64,000 nucleotides of DNA from Bosea sp. BIWAKO-01. GTDB taxonomy: Bacteria; Pseudomonadota; Alphaproteobacteria; Rhizobiales; Beijerinckiaceae. Positions 37,674-46,903 of this stretch are shown one piece after another (within the stretch, counting starts at the first letter, position 1; each line of letters begins with the position of its first letter). The notes below the pieces were generated by a model, which was given only the letters and a program-made list of their open reading frames with translations, made no database searches and was not told where the DNA came from. Made by a program: the position numbers and the translations under genes. Location: NCBI RefSeq assembly GCF_001748145.1, contig NZ_BCQA01000001.1:1240001-1304000 (forward strand). The letters are read 5' to 3'.

Positions 37674-38099
37674 TTGCCGCTTCTCCCCCTCCTGACCGGC
37701 TTCGAGGGCCGCATCGGACGCGCCGCCTTCTGGTCGGGCACGGCCCTGGTTGCTCTCGCGCTCGTCCTCGCCGACATCGGCAGCGCTCGTCTTGGCGCGG
37801 AGCATGGCCCCCAGATCACGGCCTTTGCCGGGGCCTTCGCCCTGTTTCCCTGGTCGGCGCTTGCCGCCAAGCGCGGCCGGGACCGCGGACGGCCGTGGTT
37901 TTACGGGCCGACGCTGGTCATCGCGATCGTCCTGTCCGGACTTGGCCCCGGTTATCTCGAAGGAGCAGGGGCCAAAACACTCGGCACTTTCTCCCTGCTG
38001 CTCTGGCTCGTTGCGCTGATCGATCTCGGTCTGCTGCCGGGCTGCATTGCGCCCGTGTCCGTTGCAGAGACGGGGGCTGGTGCTAAACCAGCAGAATGA
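37674..38099 (+). CDS. DUF805-type membrane protein
   Basis: The 141-residue protein has GRIGRAAFW near residue 12, the hallmark of DUF805, and about three or four helices. The only usable start is a TTG, so the true start is uncertain. Its stop overlaps the dapE start by ATGA, implying coupled translation with a lysine and wall-precursor enzyme. Function unknown. Confidence 0.7.
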   Translation: MPLLPLLTGFEGRIGRAAFWSGTALVALALVLADIGSARLGAEHGPQITAFAGAFALFPWSALAAKRGRDRGRPWFYGPTLVIAIVLSGLGPGYLEGAGAKTLGTFSLLLWLVALIDLGLLPGCIAPVSVAETGAGAKPAE

Positions 38100-39298
38100 A
38101 GCCGCTCCCTCCCCCGCTCCCCTTCGATCCGCTCGATCCCGTGGCCCTGACTCAGGCGCTGGTGCGATGCCCATCCGTGACACCGGCCGAGGGGGGAGCA
38201 CTCGCCCTGCTCGACTCCGTTCTCAGCACAGCCGGATACTCGGTCGATCGGCCCGTATTCAGCGACCCTGATACGCCGGATGTCGAAAATCTCTATGCCC
38301 GGATCGGTACTGAAGGTCCCGTTCTGGTCATAGCCGGCCATACCGATGTCGTTCCCCCGGGCGACCTCGGGCAATGGTCGCGCGACCCGTTCTCCGGCCA
38401 GGTCGAAGACGGTGTCCTGCATGGACGCGGTGCCTGCGACATGAAGGGCGGGCTCGCCTCGATGATCTCGGCTGCGCTGCGCTTCCGCCGCGATTATCCG
38501 GATGCGCCGGGCTCGATCGCCTTTCTCGTCACGGGGGACGAGGAATCGGTTGCCGTCAACGGCACCGTCAAGCTGCTGGATTGGGCGAAGGCGCGCGGCG
38601 AACGCTTTGACCATTGCCTGCTCGGCGAGCCGACCAACCCGGCAACCATGAGCGACATGATCAAGATCGGCCGCCGCGGCTCGCTGACCGGCCGGCTGGT
38701 GGTTCACGGCAAGCAAGGCCATGTCGGCTATCCGCATCTCGCAGACAATCCGATCCGCGGCATGGTGCGCCTGCTGGCAGCGCTCGATGCGACGCCACTC
38801 GATACCGGCACGGCCTATTTCGATCCGAGCAATCTCGAGGTGACCACTCTGGATGTCGGCAATCCCGCGACGAATGTCGTTCCAGGCCAGGCAAAGGCTG
38901 TCTTCAACATCCGGTTTAACGATATCTGGACGCCAGAGAGCCTCGCCGCCGAACTCGACCGGCGGCTGCGGGACGCTGCCGGCAACCAGGTGCGCTACGA
39001 GCTCGAAGTCCAGCCGACGAATGCGGTCGCTTTCCTGACCGAGCCGGGGCCGTTCGTTGCCCTGGTCGCCGATGCGGTGGAAGCCGAGACCGGCAAACGC
39101 CCGGCACTCTCGACGACGGGCGGCACCTCAGATGCCCGCTTCATCAAGAGCCATTGCCCGGTCGTCGAGTTCGGCGTGGTCGGCCAGACGATGCACCAGA
39201 TCGACGAACGCGTCGCGGTCTCTGACCTGCTCTGCCTGGAACGGATCACGCACCGCCTGCTCGAAAGCTACTTTGCTGCAACGCAACACGGCGCTTGA
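38096..39298 (+). CDS. dapE: Succinyl-diaminopimelate desuccinylase
   Basis: The 400-residue M20 zinc enzyme releases succinate to form LL-diaminopimelate for lysine and peptidoglycan. IAGHTDVVPPGD, GRGACDMKGGLA and GDEESVAVNG hold the metal and general-base residues, and the dimerisation lid follows. It is slightly longer than E. coli DapE (375). It is coupled to the DUF805 gene upstream. A large nested inverted repeat begins 8 bp after its stop. Confidence 0.94.
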   Translation: MKPLPPPLPFDPLDPVALTQALVRCPSVTPAEGGALALLDSVLSTAGYSVDRPVFSDPDTPDVENLYARIGTEGPVLVIAGHTDVVPPGDLGQWSRDPFSGQVEDGVLHGRGACDMKGGLASMISAALRFRRDYPDAPGSIAFLVTGDEESVAVNGTVKLLDWAKARGERFDHCLLGEPTNPATMSDMIKIGRRGSLTGRLVVHGKQGHVGYPHLADNPIRGMVRLLAALDATPLDTGTAYFDPSNLEVTTLDVGNPATNVVPGQAKAVFNIRFNDIWTPESLAAELDRRLRDAAGNQVRYELEVQPTNAVAFLTEPGPFVALVADAVEAETGKRPALSTTGGTSDARFIKSHCPVVEFGVVGQTMHQIDERVAVSDLLCLERITHRLLESYFAATQHGA

Positions 39299-39305
39299 CC
39301 CCAAG

Positions 39306-39356
39306 CCGGATACGCCGTTTACTGCATTAGACGAAAGTCTAATGCCACGTATCCGG
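39306..39356 (+). promoter_or_regulatory. Nested double inverted repeat upstream of an orphan membrane gene
   Basis: Outer arms CCGGATACG (39306-39314) and CGTATCCGG (39348-39356) enclose inner arms GCATTAGAC (39324-39332) and GTCTAATGC (39337-39345) around GAAA. Both 9-bp pairings are perfect. The outer right arm runs into the GGAG Shine-Dalgarno (39355-39358) of the gene at 39368, so as RNA it would hide the ribosome site. As DNA the inner TTAGAC-GAAA-GTCTAA is like a TetR operator, and it sits at the start point expected from a possible promoter (TTGACC 39295-39300, 17 bp, TTTACT 39318-39323). Confidence 0.65.
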
Positions 39357-39367
39357 AGTACCCGGCC

Positions 39368-39955
39368 ATGGCTCTTGCTGCCGATGACGTGCTGCGCTCG
39401 CTACGCGGTTCATGGCGCCTGATGACCGACGGCGCCGAGGCGCTGAAGGAACTCGATCTCAGCCGCGACGGGTTCTGGCGTTCCTTTGCCGCGCTCGTGC
39501 TCACCTTGCCAGCGCTGGTCGCGATCCTGGCGGCCGAACGGCAGATTGCCGGGCTGTCGAATGCCGGGAACATGTTCGATTCCCCCGCCCTCATTGCCCG
39601 GGTGCTGGGCGCCCAGTGCCTGGCGGTCATCGCAGTACCGGCGCTGCTGATCGGACTCGCCCCGAACCTGGCCCATTCGCCGCGACTGACCAGTTTCGTC
39701 ATCGCCTGGAACTGGGCCGGCATCGTCTCGGCCAGCCTGATGGCGGTACCCGCCACTGTCTTTGCAATCGGCTGGTCGACCCCCGCCATCGCGACGCTGC
39801 AGGCGATCGCTTTCGCGGTGATCGTGCTGCGCCTTCGCTATTGCGTGGCGCGTGCCGCCTTCGGCGCGCAAAGCCACGTCGCGCCGGCCATCCTGCTGGC
39901 GAGCGTGATCGCCGACTACTCGATCATCCACACCTTCGGCCTGGCGGGCTTCTGA
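39368..39955 (+). CDS. Orphan polytopic membrane protein
   Basis: The 195-residue protein has a short amphipathic N-terminus (about 1-35) and four or five hydrophobic segments. I recognise no domain; the arrangement resembles small Yip1-like membrane proteins but no signature is certain. The ATG at 39368 has GGAG nine bases upstream inside the nested repeat. It converges on truA 7 bp later. Regulation through the repeat is its most notable feature. Confidence 0.7.
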   Translation: MALAADDVLRSLRGSWRLMTDGAEALKELDLSRDGFWRSFAALVLTLPALVAILAAERQIAGLSNAGNMFDSPALIARVLGAQCLAVIAVPALLIGLAPNLAHSPRLTSFVIAWNWAGIVSASLMAVPATVFAIGWSTPAIATLQAIAFAVIVLRLRYCVARAAFGAQSHVAPAILLASVIADYSIIHTFGLAGF

Positions 39956-39962
39956 GCCCGGC

Positions 39963-40700
39963 TCAGTAATCGACGCCGGCGAGATAGAGCCCGCACGAAG
40001 GAGCAAGCGCCGCACATTGCGAACGGTCGCGCGCGGCCAGCACCTTGCCGACCTTGTTTTCAGGCCAGCGCCCCGCCCCCACCATCTTCAGACAGCCGAC
40101 CATCGAGCGGACCTGATGATGCAGGAAGGAGCGGGCATGGGCGTAGATCACGATCTCCGAACCCTCGCGCGTCACATCGAGCCGGTCGAGCGTCCGAACA
40201 GGCCCGTTCGCCTGACATTCGGCGGCCCGAAATGTCGTGAAATCGTGGTGGCCGACGAGCGCCTTCGCAGCATGGTCCATGGCTTCATGATCAAGCCTGA
40301 AGGGGACATGCCAGAGTCGGTCCCGATCGAGCGCCGGCGGTGCGCGCCGGTCGAGCATGCGGTAGATGTAATAGCGGCGCCTGGCCGAGATGCGCGCATC
40401 AAATTCGTCGGACACCGCCTCGGCGCTCAGGACCGCGACCGGAAGATGCTTCAGGCGGGCATTGCTCGCATCACGCACGACATCGGTGCGCCACTCCTTG
40501 TCCAGGTCGACATGGGCGACCTGATGCGTCGCATGGACGCCGGCATCGGTGCGCCCGGCGCAGTGCAGGCGGACGGCATGACCACAAAAGGCCTCGACCG
40601 CTTCCTCGACGCTCTGCTGAACGGACGGGCCGTTGAGCTGACGCTGCCAGCCCGAGAACGGCGTTCCATCATACTCGATGACGAGCTTGTACCGGGGCAT
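39963..40700 (-). CDS. truA: tRNA pseudouridine(38-40) synthase
   Basis: The 245-residue enzyme isomerises uridines in the anticodon arm. The catalytic aspartate is in CAGRTDAGVHATHQVAH. YKLVIEYDGTPFSGWQ begins at residue 4, so the ATG at 40700 is the correct start. It follows fmt on the same strand. Confidence 0.94.
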   Translation of the reverse strand: MPRYKLVIEYDGTPFSGWQRQLNGPSVQQSVEEAVEAFCGHAVRLHCAGRTDAGVHATHQVAHVDLDKEWRTDVVRDASNARLKHLPVAVLSAEAVSDEFDARISARRRYYIYRMLDRRAPPALDRDRLWHVPFRLDHEAMDHAAKALVGHHDFTTFRAAECQANGPVRTLDRLDVTREGSEIVIYAHARSFLHHQVRSMVGCLKMVGAGRWPENKVGKVLAARDRSQCAALAPSCGLYLAGVDY

Positions 40701-40755
40701 CAGATCATGATGCCGAAAACTGGGAATTGGACTTTTGGCGACATCATCGGGCGCC

Positions 40756-41685
40756 CTAGATCCGATGGCCGGGATCGAGGCGCGCCCCACGCAGGAATTC
40801 GCTCCCGCTCATGGGCGCTCGGCCGGCGCGCTGAACCTGAAGCAGCCTGACAGCCCCCTCGGCGCAGGCGATCGTGCCCTCACCATCCAGCAGCGTGCCC
40901 GGCTCGGCAGCGCCGCCAGCCAGTGTCGTACGCAGGATCTTGAGCCTCTCCGGCCCCTTTCCGAGATCGACCTCGGCAAAGGCGCCTGGAAAGGGCGAGA
41001 GCCCGCGCACGAGGTCATGGACCTGCTGCGCTGGCCGCGCCCAGTCCAGCTTCGCCTCGGCATTGGCGATCTTGGCAGCGTAGGTCACCCCCTCAACGGG
41101 TTGCGGGGTGAATTGCAGCCCGCCACGCCCGAGCGCGGCCAGGGCGCGCACCATCAAGTCGGCGCCGAGCGAAGCCAGCCGATCATGCAGTTCGCCGGCC
41201 GTCATATCGGGACCGATCGCAAGTTTCTCGACCATGCCGACCGGGCCGGTATCCAGCCCCGCCTCCATCTTCATGACGCAGATGCCGCTCTCGGCATCGC
41301 CCGCCATGATGGCCCGCTGGATCGGGGCAGCGCCGCGCCAGCGCGGGAGAAGCGACGCGTGCAGGTTGAGGCAGCCCAGGTCCGGCAGATCAAGGATCGC
41401 CTGCGGCAGGATCATGCCATAGGCGACGACCACCGCGACGTCGGCCTGGTGCGAGGCGATCACCTCGGCAGCTTCGTCGGTCTTCAACGTCTTCGGCGTG
41501 AACACCGGGATGCCGAAGCGCTCGGCGGCGCGATGCACCGGGGACGGCTTCAGATCGAGACCACGACCGGCCTGCGCCGGGGCGCGGGTGTAGCAACTCA
41601 CAACCTCGTGGCCCTGGCCGATGATCTCGGTCAGGGTCGGCACGGCGAAATCCGGCGTGCCCATGAAGATGACGCGCAAACTCAT
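40756..41685 (-). CDS. fmt: Methionyl-tRNA formyltransferase
   Basis: The 309-residue enzyme formylates initiator Met-tRNA from 10-formyl-[18 protein letters not shown] holds the HxSLLPxxRG signature, and an OB-like C-terminal domain follows. It sits between def and truA, and def-fmt adjacency is typical. A 35-bp gap separates it from def. Confidence 0.95.
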   Translation of the reverse strand: MSLRVIFMGTPDFAVPTLTEIIGQGHEVVSCYTRAPAQAGRGLDLKPSPVHRAAERFGIPVFTPKTLKTDEAAEVIASHQADVAVVVAYGMILPQAILDLPDLGCLNLHASLLPRWRGAAPIQRAIMAGDAESGICVMKMEAGLDTGPVGMVEKLAIGPDMTAGELHDRLASLGADLMVRALAALGRGGLQFTPQPVEGVTYAAKIANAEAKLDWARPAQQVHDLVRGLSPFPGAFAEVDLGKGPERLKILRTTLAGGAAEPGTLLDGEGTIACAEGAVRLLQVQRAGRAPMSGSEFLRGARLDPGHRI

Positions 41686-41720
41686 GCGAACAGCGCCGCT
41701 TTCTGATCGATAAGGATCAT

Positions 41721-42239
41721 TCAGGCCGCGCTGTCGCGACGCGCCGCCTTGGCGAAGCGCTTGGTGACACGCTCGCGCTTCAGCCGCGACAGGTGATCGA
41801 TGAAGAGCACGCCATTGAGATGGTCGATCTCGTGCTGCAGGCAGGTGGCGAGCAGGCCGTCCGCCTCGATCTCCTGCACCTTGCTGTCGAGATCGAGATA
41901 GCGAACCTTCACCCGCGCCGGACGCTCGACCTCCTCGTAATATTCGGGGATCGAAAGGCAGCCTTCCTCATGGATGTTCAGCTCCTTGGAAGACCAGGTG
42001 ATCTCCGGATTGATGAAGGTCATCGGCGCCTTCTCCTCCTCCGGCTTGGCGAGATCGATCGTCAGCAGACGCAGCGGCACGCCGATCTGGATCGCGGCCA
42101 GGCCGATGCCGGGCGCGTCATACATGGTCTCGAGCATGTCGGCGGCGAGCGCCTTGATCTCGGGCGTGACGGCCTCGACAGGTTTCGAGACCTGGCGCAG
42201 AACTGAATCGGGCAGGATGACGAGAGGGCGAATGGCCAT
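41721..42239 (-). CDS. def: Peptide deformylase
   Basis: The 172-residue metalloenzyme removes the formyl group from nascent chains. All three motifs are present: [16 protein letters not shown] (metal cysteine) and QHEIDH (metal histidines). It is first of the def-fmt-truA run and divergent from rmuC. Confidence 0.96.
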   Translation of the reverse strand: MAIRPLVILPDSVLRQVSKPVEAVTPEIKALAADMLETMYDAPGIGLAAIQIGVPLRLLTIDLAKPEEEKAPMTFINPEITWSSKELNIHEEGCLSIPEYYEEVERPARVKVRYLDLDSKVQEIEADGLLATCLQHEIDHLNGVLFIDHLSRLKRERVTKRFAKAARRDSAA

Positions 42240-42355
42240 AGGGCGCTCGAACCGGTTTTTCTTGCTGACGCCGCGGACATAAGCACTTGTTGGCGGGTGG
42301 TCAAACCGTTCCGCTTTCGTTCGGCATGTGCACGCGAATCGGCTACTCTGCGGTC

Positions 42356-43540
42356 ATGAACGGAATTGCCTTCACACTGCTCGAGCGGCCGGTCACCTGG
42401 AGCGAGGCCGCGCTTGCCTTCGCCGGTAGCAGCCTGTTTCTGCTTGTGCTCGTCGCGCTGTCGCTCTGGCGCAGTTCACGCGGGCGGGCGATCGAAGCCG
42501 TCGTCGCCGCCGAACGCGCCCGCGAGATGGACGACAAGGTCGCCGAGATGAACCGCATGCAGGCCGAGCTGACGGGCCGGATGCAGACGATGGCCGAGAT
42601 TCTCTCGACGCGGCAGGCCGACCTCGCCCGCCTTGTTGCCGAGCGGATGGACGGTCTGCGCCAGCAGGTCGGCTCCGGGCTCGAGCAGAACGTCAGGCAG
42701 ACCACGGAGAGTCTCGGCAAGCTGCAGGAACGGCTTGCGGTCATCGACGCCGCCCAGAAGAACCTGACCGACCTGACCAGCGAAGTGGTAACCCTCAAGG
42801 ACGTGCTCTCCAACAAGCAGGCACGTGGCGCCTATGGCCAGGGCCGGATGGAGGCGATCATCCGCGACGGGCTGCCGGCCGCCTTCTTCTCCTTCCAGCC
42901 GACGCTCTCGAACCGCAACCGGCCGGACTGCCTCGTCACCCTGCCGGGAGACGGGCGTGGCCTCGTCATCGACGCCAAGTTCCCGCTGGAGAGCTTCACC
43001 ATGCTGCGCGAGGCGCGTGGCGACGAGGCGAAGAAGGCAGCAGGCGTGCGCGTGCGCAGCGATGTCGGCCAGCACGTCAAGGATATCGCCGAGCGCTATT
43101 TCGTGCCCGGCGAAACGCAGGACATGGCCCTGCTCTTCGTGCCGTCCGAATCGATCTATGCCGACCTGCACGAGCATTTCGACGACGTGATCCAGAAGGC
43201 CCATCGCGCCCGCATCACGGTCGTGTCGCCATCCCTGCTCGCCCTGGCGATCCAGCTGATGCAGTCGCTCATTCGCGATGCCCGCATGCGCGAGGAGGCT
43301 CGCGTCATCCAGACCGAGGTCGGCAGGCTGCTGACCGATGTCCGCCGGCTCGGCGAACGGGCCGAAAAGCTCGACCAGCATTTCCGCCAGGCGCAGGAGG
43401 ATGTCGCCGGCATCCGCACCTCGGCCGGCAAGATCACCAGCCGCGGAGACAAGATCGGCGCGCTCGAATTCGATGAACCGGCGAAGAGCGAGCCGACGCT
43501 GCCCTTCGCCAAGGGGCTGGAGCTGAAGGCTGCCGAGTGA
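42356..43540 (+). CDS. rmuC: RmuC-family DNA recombination protein
   Basis: This 394-residue protein has an N-terminal membrane helix (about 18-38), a coiled coil (about 40-155) and the RmuC nuclease-like domain (about 165-345; LVIDAKFPLE and MALLFVPSE). RmuC limits inversions at short repeats. I chose the ATG at 42356; earlier frames lack a Shine-Dalgarno. Its stop directly abuts the OsmC gene stop on the other strand. Confidence 0.88.
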   Translation: MNGIAFTLLERPVTWSEAALAFAGSSLFLLVLVALSLWRSSRGRAIEAVVAAERAREMDDKVAEMNRMQAELTGRMQTMAEILSTRQADLARLVAERMDGLRQQVGSGLEQNVRQTTESLGKLQERLAVIDAAQKNLTDLTSEVVTLKDVLSNKQARGAYGQGRMEAIIRDGLPAAFFSFQPTLSNRNRPDCLVTLPGDGRGLVIDAKFPLESFTMLREARGDEAKKAAGVRVRSDVGQHVKDIAERYFVPGETQDMALLFVPSESIYADLHEHFDDVIQKAHRARITVVSPSLLALAIQLMQSLIRDARMREEARVIQTEVGRLLTDVRRLGERAEKLDQHFRQAQEDVAGIRTSAGKITSRGDKIGALEFDEPAKSEPTLPFAKGLELKAAE

Positions 43541-44050
43541 TCAGCCGCGGTTGAGCACGGCCGAAAGCTCCGGCTTGACGTTCAGCGTCTGGAAGACGAC
43601 GCAGTAGCGCTCGGTCAGCTTGAGCAGAGTGTCGAGCTTGTCCTGTGGGGCGTCGCTCTCGACGTCGAAGGACAGGCGGATCGCCTTGAAGCCGACGGGC
43701 GCATCCTTGACGACGCCGAGCGTGCCTCGGAAATCGAGATCGCCCTCGGCCCTGACAGTTCCCTTCTTCAGTTCGATTTCAAGGGCGGTCGCGACCGCCT
43801 TCAGCGTCACGCCGGCGCAGGCGACCAGCGCCTCGAGCAGCATGTCGCCGGAGCAGAGCTCGGCACCGGTTCCGCCGGTCGCCGGGTGCAGCCCGGCCAG
43901 GGCGATCGCGCGGCCGGTCTCGACCTTGCAGGCGATATGCTGGTCGTCGAGTTCTCCACGGGCCTTCAGCGTGATTACCGCAGCGTCAGGCGCCTCGCGG
44001 TATTTGTCCTTGAGCGGAGCCTGGAGGGCGCGAAGCGCGGTGACGTCCAT
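43541..44050 (-). CDS. OsmC-family protein
   Basis: A 169-residue OsmC/Ohr-fold protein. The central cysteines appear in ELCSGDMLLEALVACAG and YCVVFQTL, the usual pair for peroxide reduction. The ATG at 44050 is preferred over an upstream TTG. It lies downstream of the ssu-type operon on the same strand, 97 bp away, and could be read from it. A peroxidase role is inferred from the fold. Confidence 0.82.
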   Translation of the reverse strand: MDVTALRALQAPLKDKYREAPDAAVITLKARGELDDQHIACKVETGRAIALAGLHPATGGTGAELCSGDMLLEALVACAGVTLKAVATALEIELKKGTVRAEGDLDFRGTLGVVKDAPVGFKAIRLSFDVESDAPQDKLDTLLKLTERYCVVFQTLNVKPELSAVLNRG

Positions 44051-44147
44051 GGTTCTCAACCTTCTTCAGACGAGCGGCGATGTGCTGCCGTGATAAGCTT
44101 GTCGCCGACGCGGGGCCAGTCCCAACCCGGCATCGGCGTCTCGCGCC

Positions 44148-44930
44148 TCACCACCACATGCCTGCGGTCTCGGCGGCCTTGTGCTGATGCGGCTCTCCGT
44201 CCGTGAGGGAACGATCGAGAGTGCGCAGGACCTCGCGCTTGCTCGCCTCGAAGGCTGGAGAGAGCCTGTCGCGCGGACGGGCGAGAGGATTGTCGAATTC
44301 ATCGAAGATGCGGCCAGGGTTCGGCTGCATGACGATGATGCGATCGGCCAATGTCACCGCCTCCTCGACATCGTGAGTGACCATGACGACAGTCGGCCGA
44401 CTTTCCTCCCAGAGCGCCAGCAGATGGCCGTGCAGGCTTGCCCGCGTCGTAGCGTCGAGCGCCGAGAAGGGCTCGTCCATCAGAAGCAGCTTTGGCCGTG
44501 TCACCAGGGCGCGCGCAATGGCGACGCGCTGCTGCTGCCCGCCCGACAGTTCGCGCGGCCAGCGCTTCTCGTAGCCGGCGAGCCCAACACGCACGAGCGC
44601 ATTCGCGACCAGTCCCTCGCGTGCGAAGGGCGTCAGATGCGACAGGCCGAAGGAGACATTCTCGGAGACACTGAGCCAGGGGAAGAGGCGTGGCTCCTGA
44701 AAGATCACGCCAACATCGGCGCGTGGCGCCAGGATCGCCTCGCCGTCGAGGCTGACGCGGCCGGCGCTTGGTTGGTCCAGCCCGGCGACGAGCCGCAGCA
44801 AGGTGGTCTTGCCGCAGCCGGAGCCGCCGACAAGCGCGAGGATCTCGCCGGCGGCCACGGTGGCGGTGACGGCAGACAGTGCCTGTGTGCCGTCGGCATA
44901 GGTTTTGGAGAGGCTGTCGAAGCTCAGCAT
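44148..44930 (-). CDS. ssuB: Sulfonate/nitrate-type ABC ATPase
   Basis: The 260-residue ATPase has Walker A GGSGCGKTT, FQEPRLFPWLSV at the Q-loop, signature LSGGQQQR and Walker B LLLMDEPFSALDA. This pattern is that of SsuB/TauB/NrtD. It energises the SsuC-type permease. The ATG at 44930 follows AAAGG. It is last of the riboswitch-controlled operon. Confidence 0.87.
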   Translation of the reverse strand: MLSFDSLSKTYADGTQALSAVTATVAAGEILALVGGSGCGKTTLLRLVAGLDQPSAGRVSLDGEAILAPRADVGVIFQEPRLFPWLSVSENVSFGLSHLTPFAREGLVANALVRVGLAGYEKRWPRELSGGQQQRVAIARALVTRPKLLLMDEPFSALDATTRASLHGHLLALWEESRPTVVMVTHDVEEAVTLADRIIVMQPNPGRIFDEFDNPLARPRDRLSPAFEASKREVLRTLDRSLTDGEPHQHKAAETAGMWW

Positions 44931-44942
44931 CAAGGATGCCTT

Positions 44943-45770
44943 TCAGAGCTTGTCGCGACCCAGATCCTGCCAGGCGAGGAAGGGCCGCGTGATGGCGAGA
45001 AGCAGGCCATCCGCCAGTTTGCCGAGCACGGCGAAGGCGATGATGGCCGCGATGATGGTGTCGGGACGGCCAAGCTGCTGGCCGTCCACGAGCAGATAAC
45101 CAAGGCCCTCGCTCGCTCCCATGATCTCGGCCGCAACCACGAACATGAAACCAAGGCCGAGGCCCGAGCGCAGAGCGGTGAACCAGGCGGGCAGAATCGC
45201 CGGCAGCAGCACCCGCCGCACCATGGCGAAGCGGCCGAGCCGGAAGACGCGCCCAACCTCGATGATCTTGCGGTCGGTCGAGAGGATCGCCGCCGCCACG
45301 CCGAGATAGACGGGAAAGAACACGCCGACGGCGATCAGCGCGACCTTCGATGCTTCGAAAATGCCAAACCAGAGGATGAAGAGCGGCACCCAGGCAATTG
45401 AGGGGATCGCTCGCAGAGCCTGCAAGGTCGGATCGAGCACGCTGCGCGCCAGAGGCAGGGCGCCCGTCAGCGCGCCGAGCAGCGTGCCGACAGCCGCTCC
45501 CAGCCCGAAGCCGGCGGCAACACGCCAGAGCGTGGCCGATGCATGGGTCAGGAGCTCGCCCGAGACGGCGAGTTGCCAGAGTGTCTTGCCGACCACGCTC
45601 GGTGGCGGCATCAGACGGCCGTTGGCCAAGCCGGCACCAACCAGGAACTCCCAGAGAGCAGCCAGAAGAAGCGGCAGCAGCAGGCCAGCCAAACCGAGGC
45701 TGCGGGGTTTCCGGAGGACATCCGGTTGCACCCTACCCTCGGCAGCCGTATCGAGTCCCAGCGTGCTCAT
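44943..45770 (-). CDS. ssuC: Sulfonate/nitrate-type ABC permease
   Basis: A 275-residue permease with about six helices and the MetI-like fold of SsuC/TauC. The coupling motif is GRVFRLGRFAMVRRVLLPAILP. It is 12 bp from the ATPase gene and 29 bp from the binding-protein gene. Confidence 0.87.
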   Translation of the reverse strand: MSTLGLDTAAEGRVQPDVLRKPRSLGLAGLLLPLLLAALWEFLVGAGLANGRLMPPPSVVGKTLWQLAVSGELLTHASATLWRVAAGFGLGAAVGTLLGALTGALPLARSVLDPTLQALRAIPSIAWVPLFILWFGIFEASKVALIAVGVFFPVYLGVAAAILSTDRKIIEVGRVFRLGRFAMVRRVLLPAILPAWFTALRSGLGLGFMFVVAAEIMGASEGLGYLLVDGQQLGRPDTIIAAIIAFAVLGKLADGLLLAITRPFLAWQDLGRDKL

Positions 45771-45799
45771 CGTTCCGGCTTGCGTCTGCTCGTCCGGAC

Positions 45800-46783
45800 T
45801 CAGTTGCTGGCGGCAGCGAAGCGACGATCGAGCAGGTTGTCGACGACCGCCTTGATGTCGGTCGTCGCCGGCAGGACGCCTGCTTCCTTGAGTGCGAGGC
45901 CAGCAGCAAGGATGGTGTCGGCCTGGGCCTGCCCGATCGCGGAATGGGTCAGTTCGGTGCGGGTAAGCTGGCGCTCGATGACCGCGTCGGAGAGCTTGGT
46001 ATAGTCGACGAGCACCTTCTTCAGCTCAGCCCGGTTGGCCAGCGCATAGGCGCGGGCCTCCTCGTAGGCGGCCAGCACCTTACGGACCAGTGCCGGATGC
46101 TCATTGGCGAAGGCCTCGCGGACATTCAGGATGCCCCAGGTGTTGTCCTCGGCCTTCCGGTGGAACAGCTTTGCACCGCTCTCGATCTCGGCGGCAGCCA
46201 TCAGGGGGTCGAGCCCGGCCCAGGCATCGACATCGCCGCGCTCAAGCGCGAGGCGACCATCGGCATGCTGAAGCAGCACGAGCTTGACGTCCTTCTCGGT
46301 CAGCTTGGCCTCGGCGAGTGCCCGCACCAGGAAGATATGCGGATCGGTGCCGCGGGTGACGGCGACGCGCTTGCCCTTGAGATCGGCAACCCTCGTGATC
46401 TCGCTCTTGGCCCCTGTGACCAGCGCGGTCCATTCAGGCCGCGAATAGACATAGATCGACTTGATGGGGTTGCCATTGATCTTGCCGATCAAGGCGGCCG
46501 CGCCGGCCGTCGAACCGAAATCGATCGAGCCGGCGTTGAGGAATTCGAGCGCCTTGTTCGATCCGGCGGATTGCACCCAGCGCACCGTGATGCCCTCGGG
46601 AGCGAGTGCCTTCTCCAGCGTGCCACGCTCCTTCAGCACCAGGCTGACGGGGTTGTAGGTGGCGTAATCGATACGGATTTCTTTCGGCGCCTGGGCATTG
46701 GCGCTGAGTGCGCCCAGGCCTGCACCGGCCGCGGCAAGCCCGGCGAGCACAAGACGGCGGCTGACTGCCTTGATGACGTTCAT
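45800..46783 (-). CDS. ssuA: Sulfonate/aliphatic-sulfur ABC binding protein
   Basis: The 327-residue SsuA/TauA-family periplasmic protein has a signal peptide with SRRLVLAG near the start (possibly Tat). IDYATYNPVSLVLKERG and SAGSNKALEFLNAGSIDFG match the aliphatic-sulfonate group. A SAM-II riboswitch precedes it, so the ligand probably feeds sulfur or methionine metabolism. The ATG at 46783 has GGGGATCG upstream, which lies in the switch hairpin. Confidence 0.86.
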   Translation of the reverse strand: MNVIKAVSRRLVLAGLAAAGAGLGALSANAQAPKEIRIDYATYNPVSLVLKERGTLEKALAPEGITVRWVQSAGSNKALEFLNAGSIDFGSTAGAAALIGKINGNPIKSIYVYSRPEWTALVTGAKSEITRVADLKGKRVAVTRGTDPHIFLVRALAEAKLTEKDVKLVLLQHADGRLALERGDVDAWAGLDPLMAAAEIESGAKLFHRKAEDNTWGILNVREAFANEHPALVRKVLAAYEEARAYALANRAELKKVLVDYTKLSDAVIERQLTRTELTHSAIGQAQADTILAAGLALKEAGVLPATTDIKAVVDNLLDRRFAAASN

Positions 46784-46786
46784 TGT

Positions 46787-46817
46787 CGATCCCCATTTCG
46801 GTGACGCGAAGGGATCG
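46787..46817 (-). promoter_or_regulatory. Shine-Dalgarno-sequestering hairpin of ssuA
   Basis: On the minus strand CGATCCC (46811-46817) is perfectly complementary to GGGATCG inside 46787-46794, which is the ssuA Shine-Dalgarno. It lies between the SAM-II aptamer and the ATG and would block ribosome entry. It is the likely expression platform of the riboswitch. Confidence 0.6.
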
Positions 46818-46840
46818 GGAGAGGTCGAGCCTGTCCTACC

Positions 46841-46897
46841 CCACGCTTTAGCTGCACTTGTTTCGCGCCCGCAAGCTGGTGGCTCAAATCGGCGCGT
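46841..46897 (-). ncRNA. SAM-II (SAM_alpha) riboswitch aptamer
   Basis: Read on the minus strand, stem P1 is CGCGCC with GGCGCG, enclosing GATTTGAGCC. Then come AAACAAG and GCAGCTAAAGC, and the 3' end is GTGGGG. These match the SAM-II consensus (P1 stem, GAUUU, AAA, AGCUAAA). The P1 loop CCAC and AGCTTGC can pair with the downstream GTGG and GCAGCT, giving the expected H-type pseudoknot. It starts at the predicted transcription start and lies 57 nt before ssuA. SAM binding should lower expression. Confidence 0.85.
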
Positions 46898-46903
46898 GTC
46901 CTC

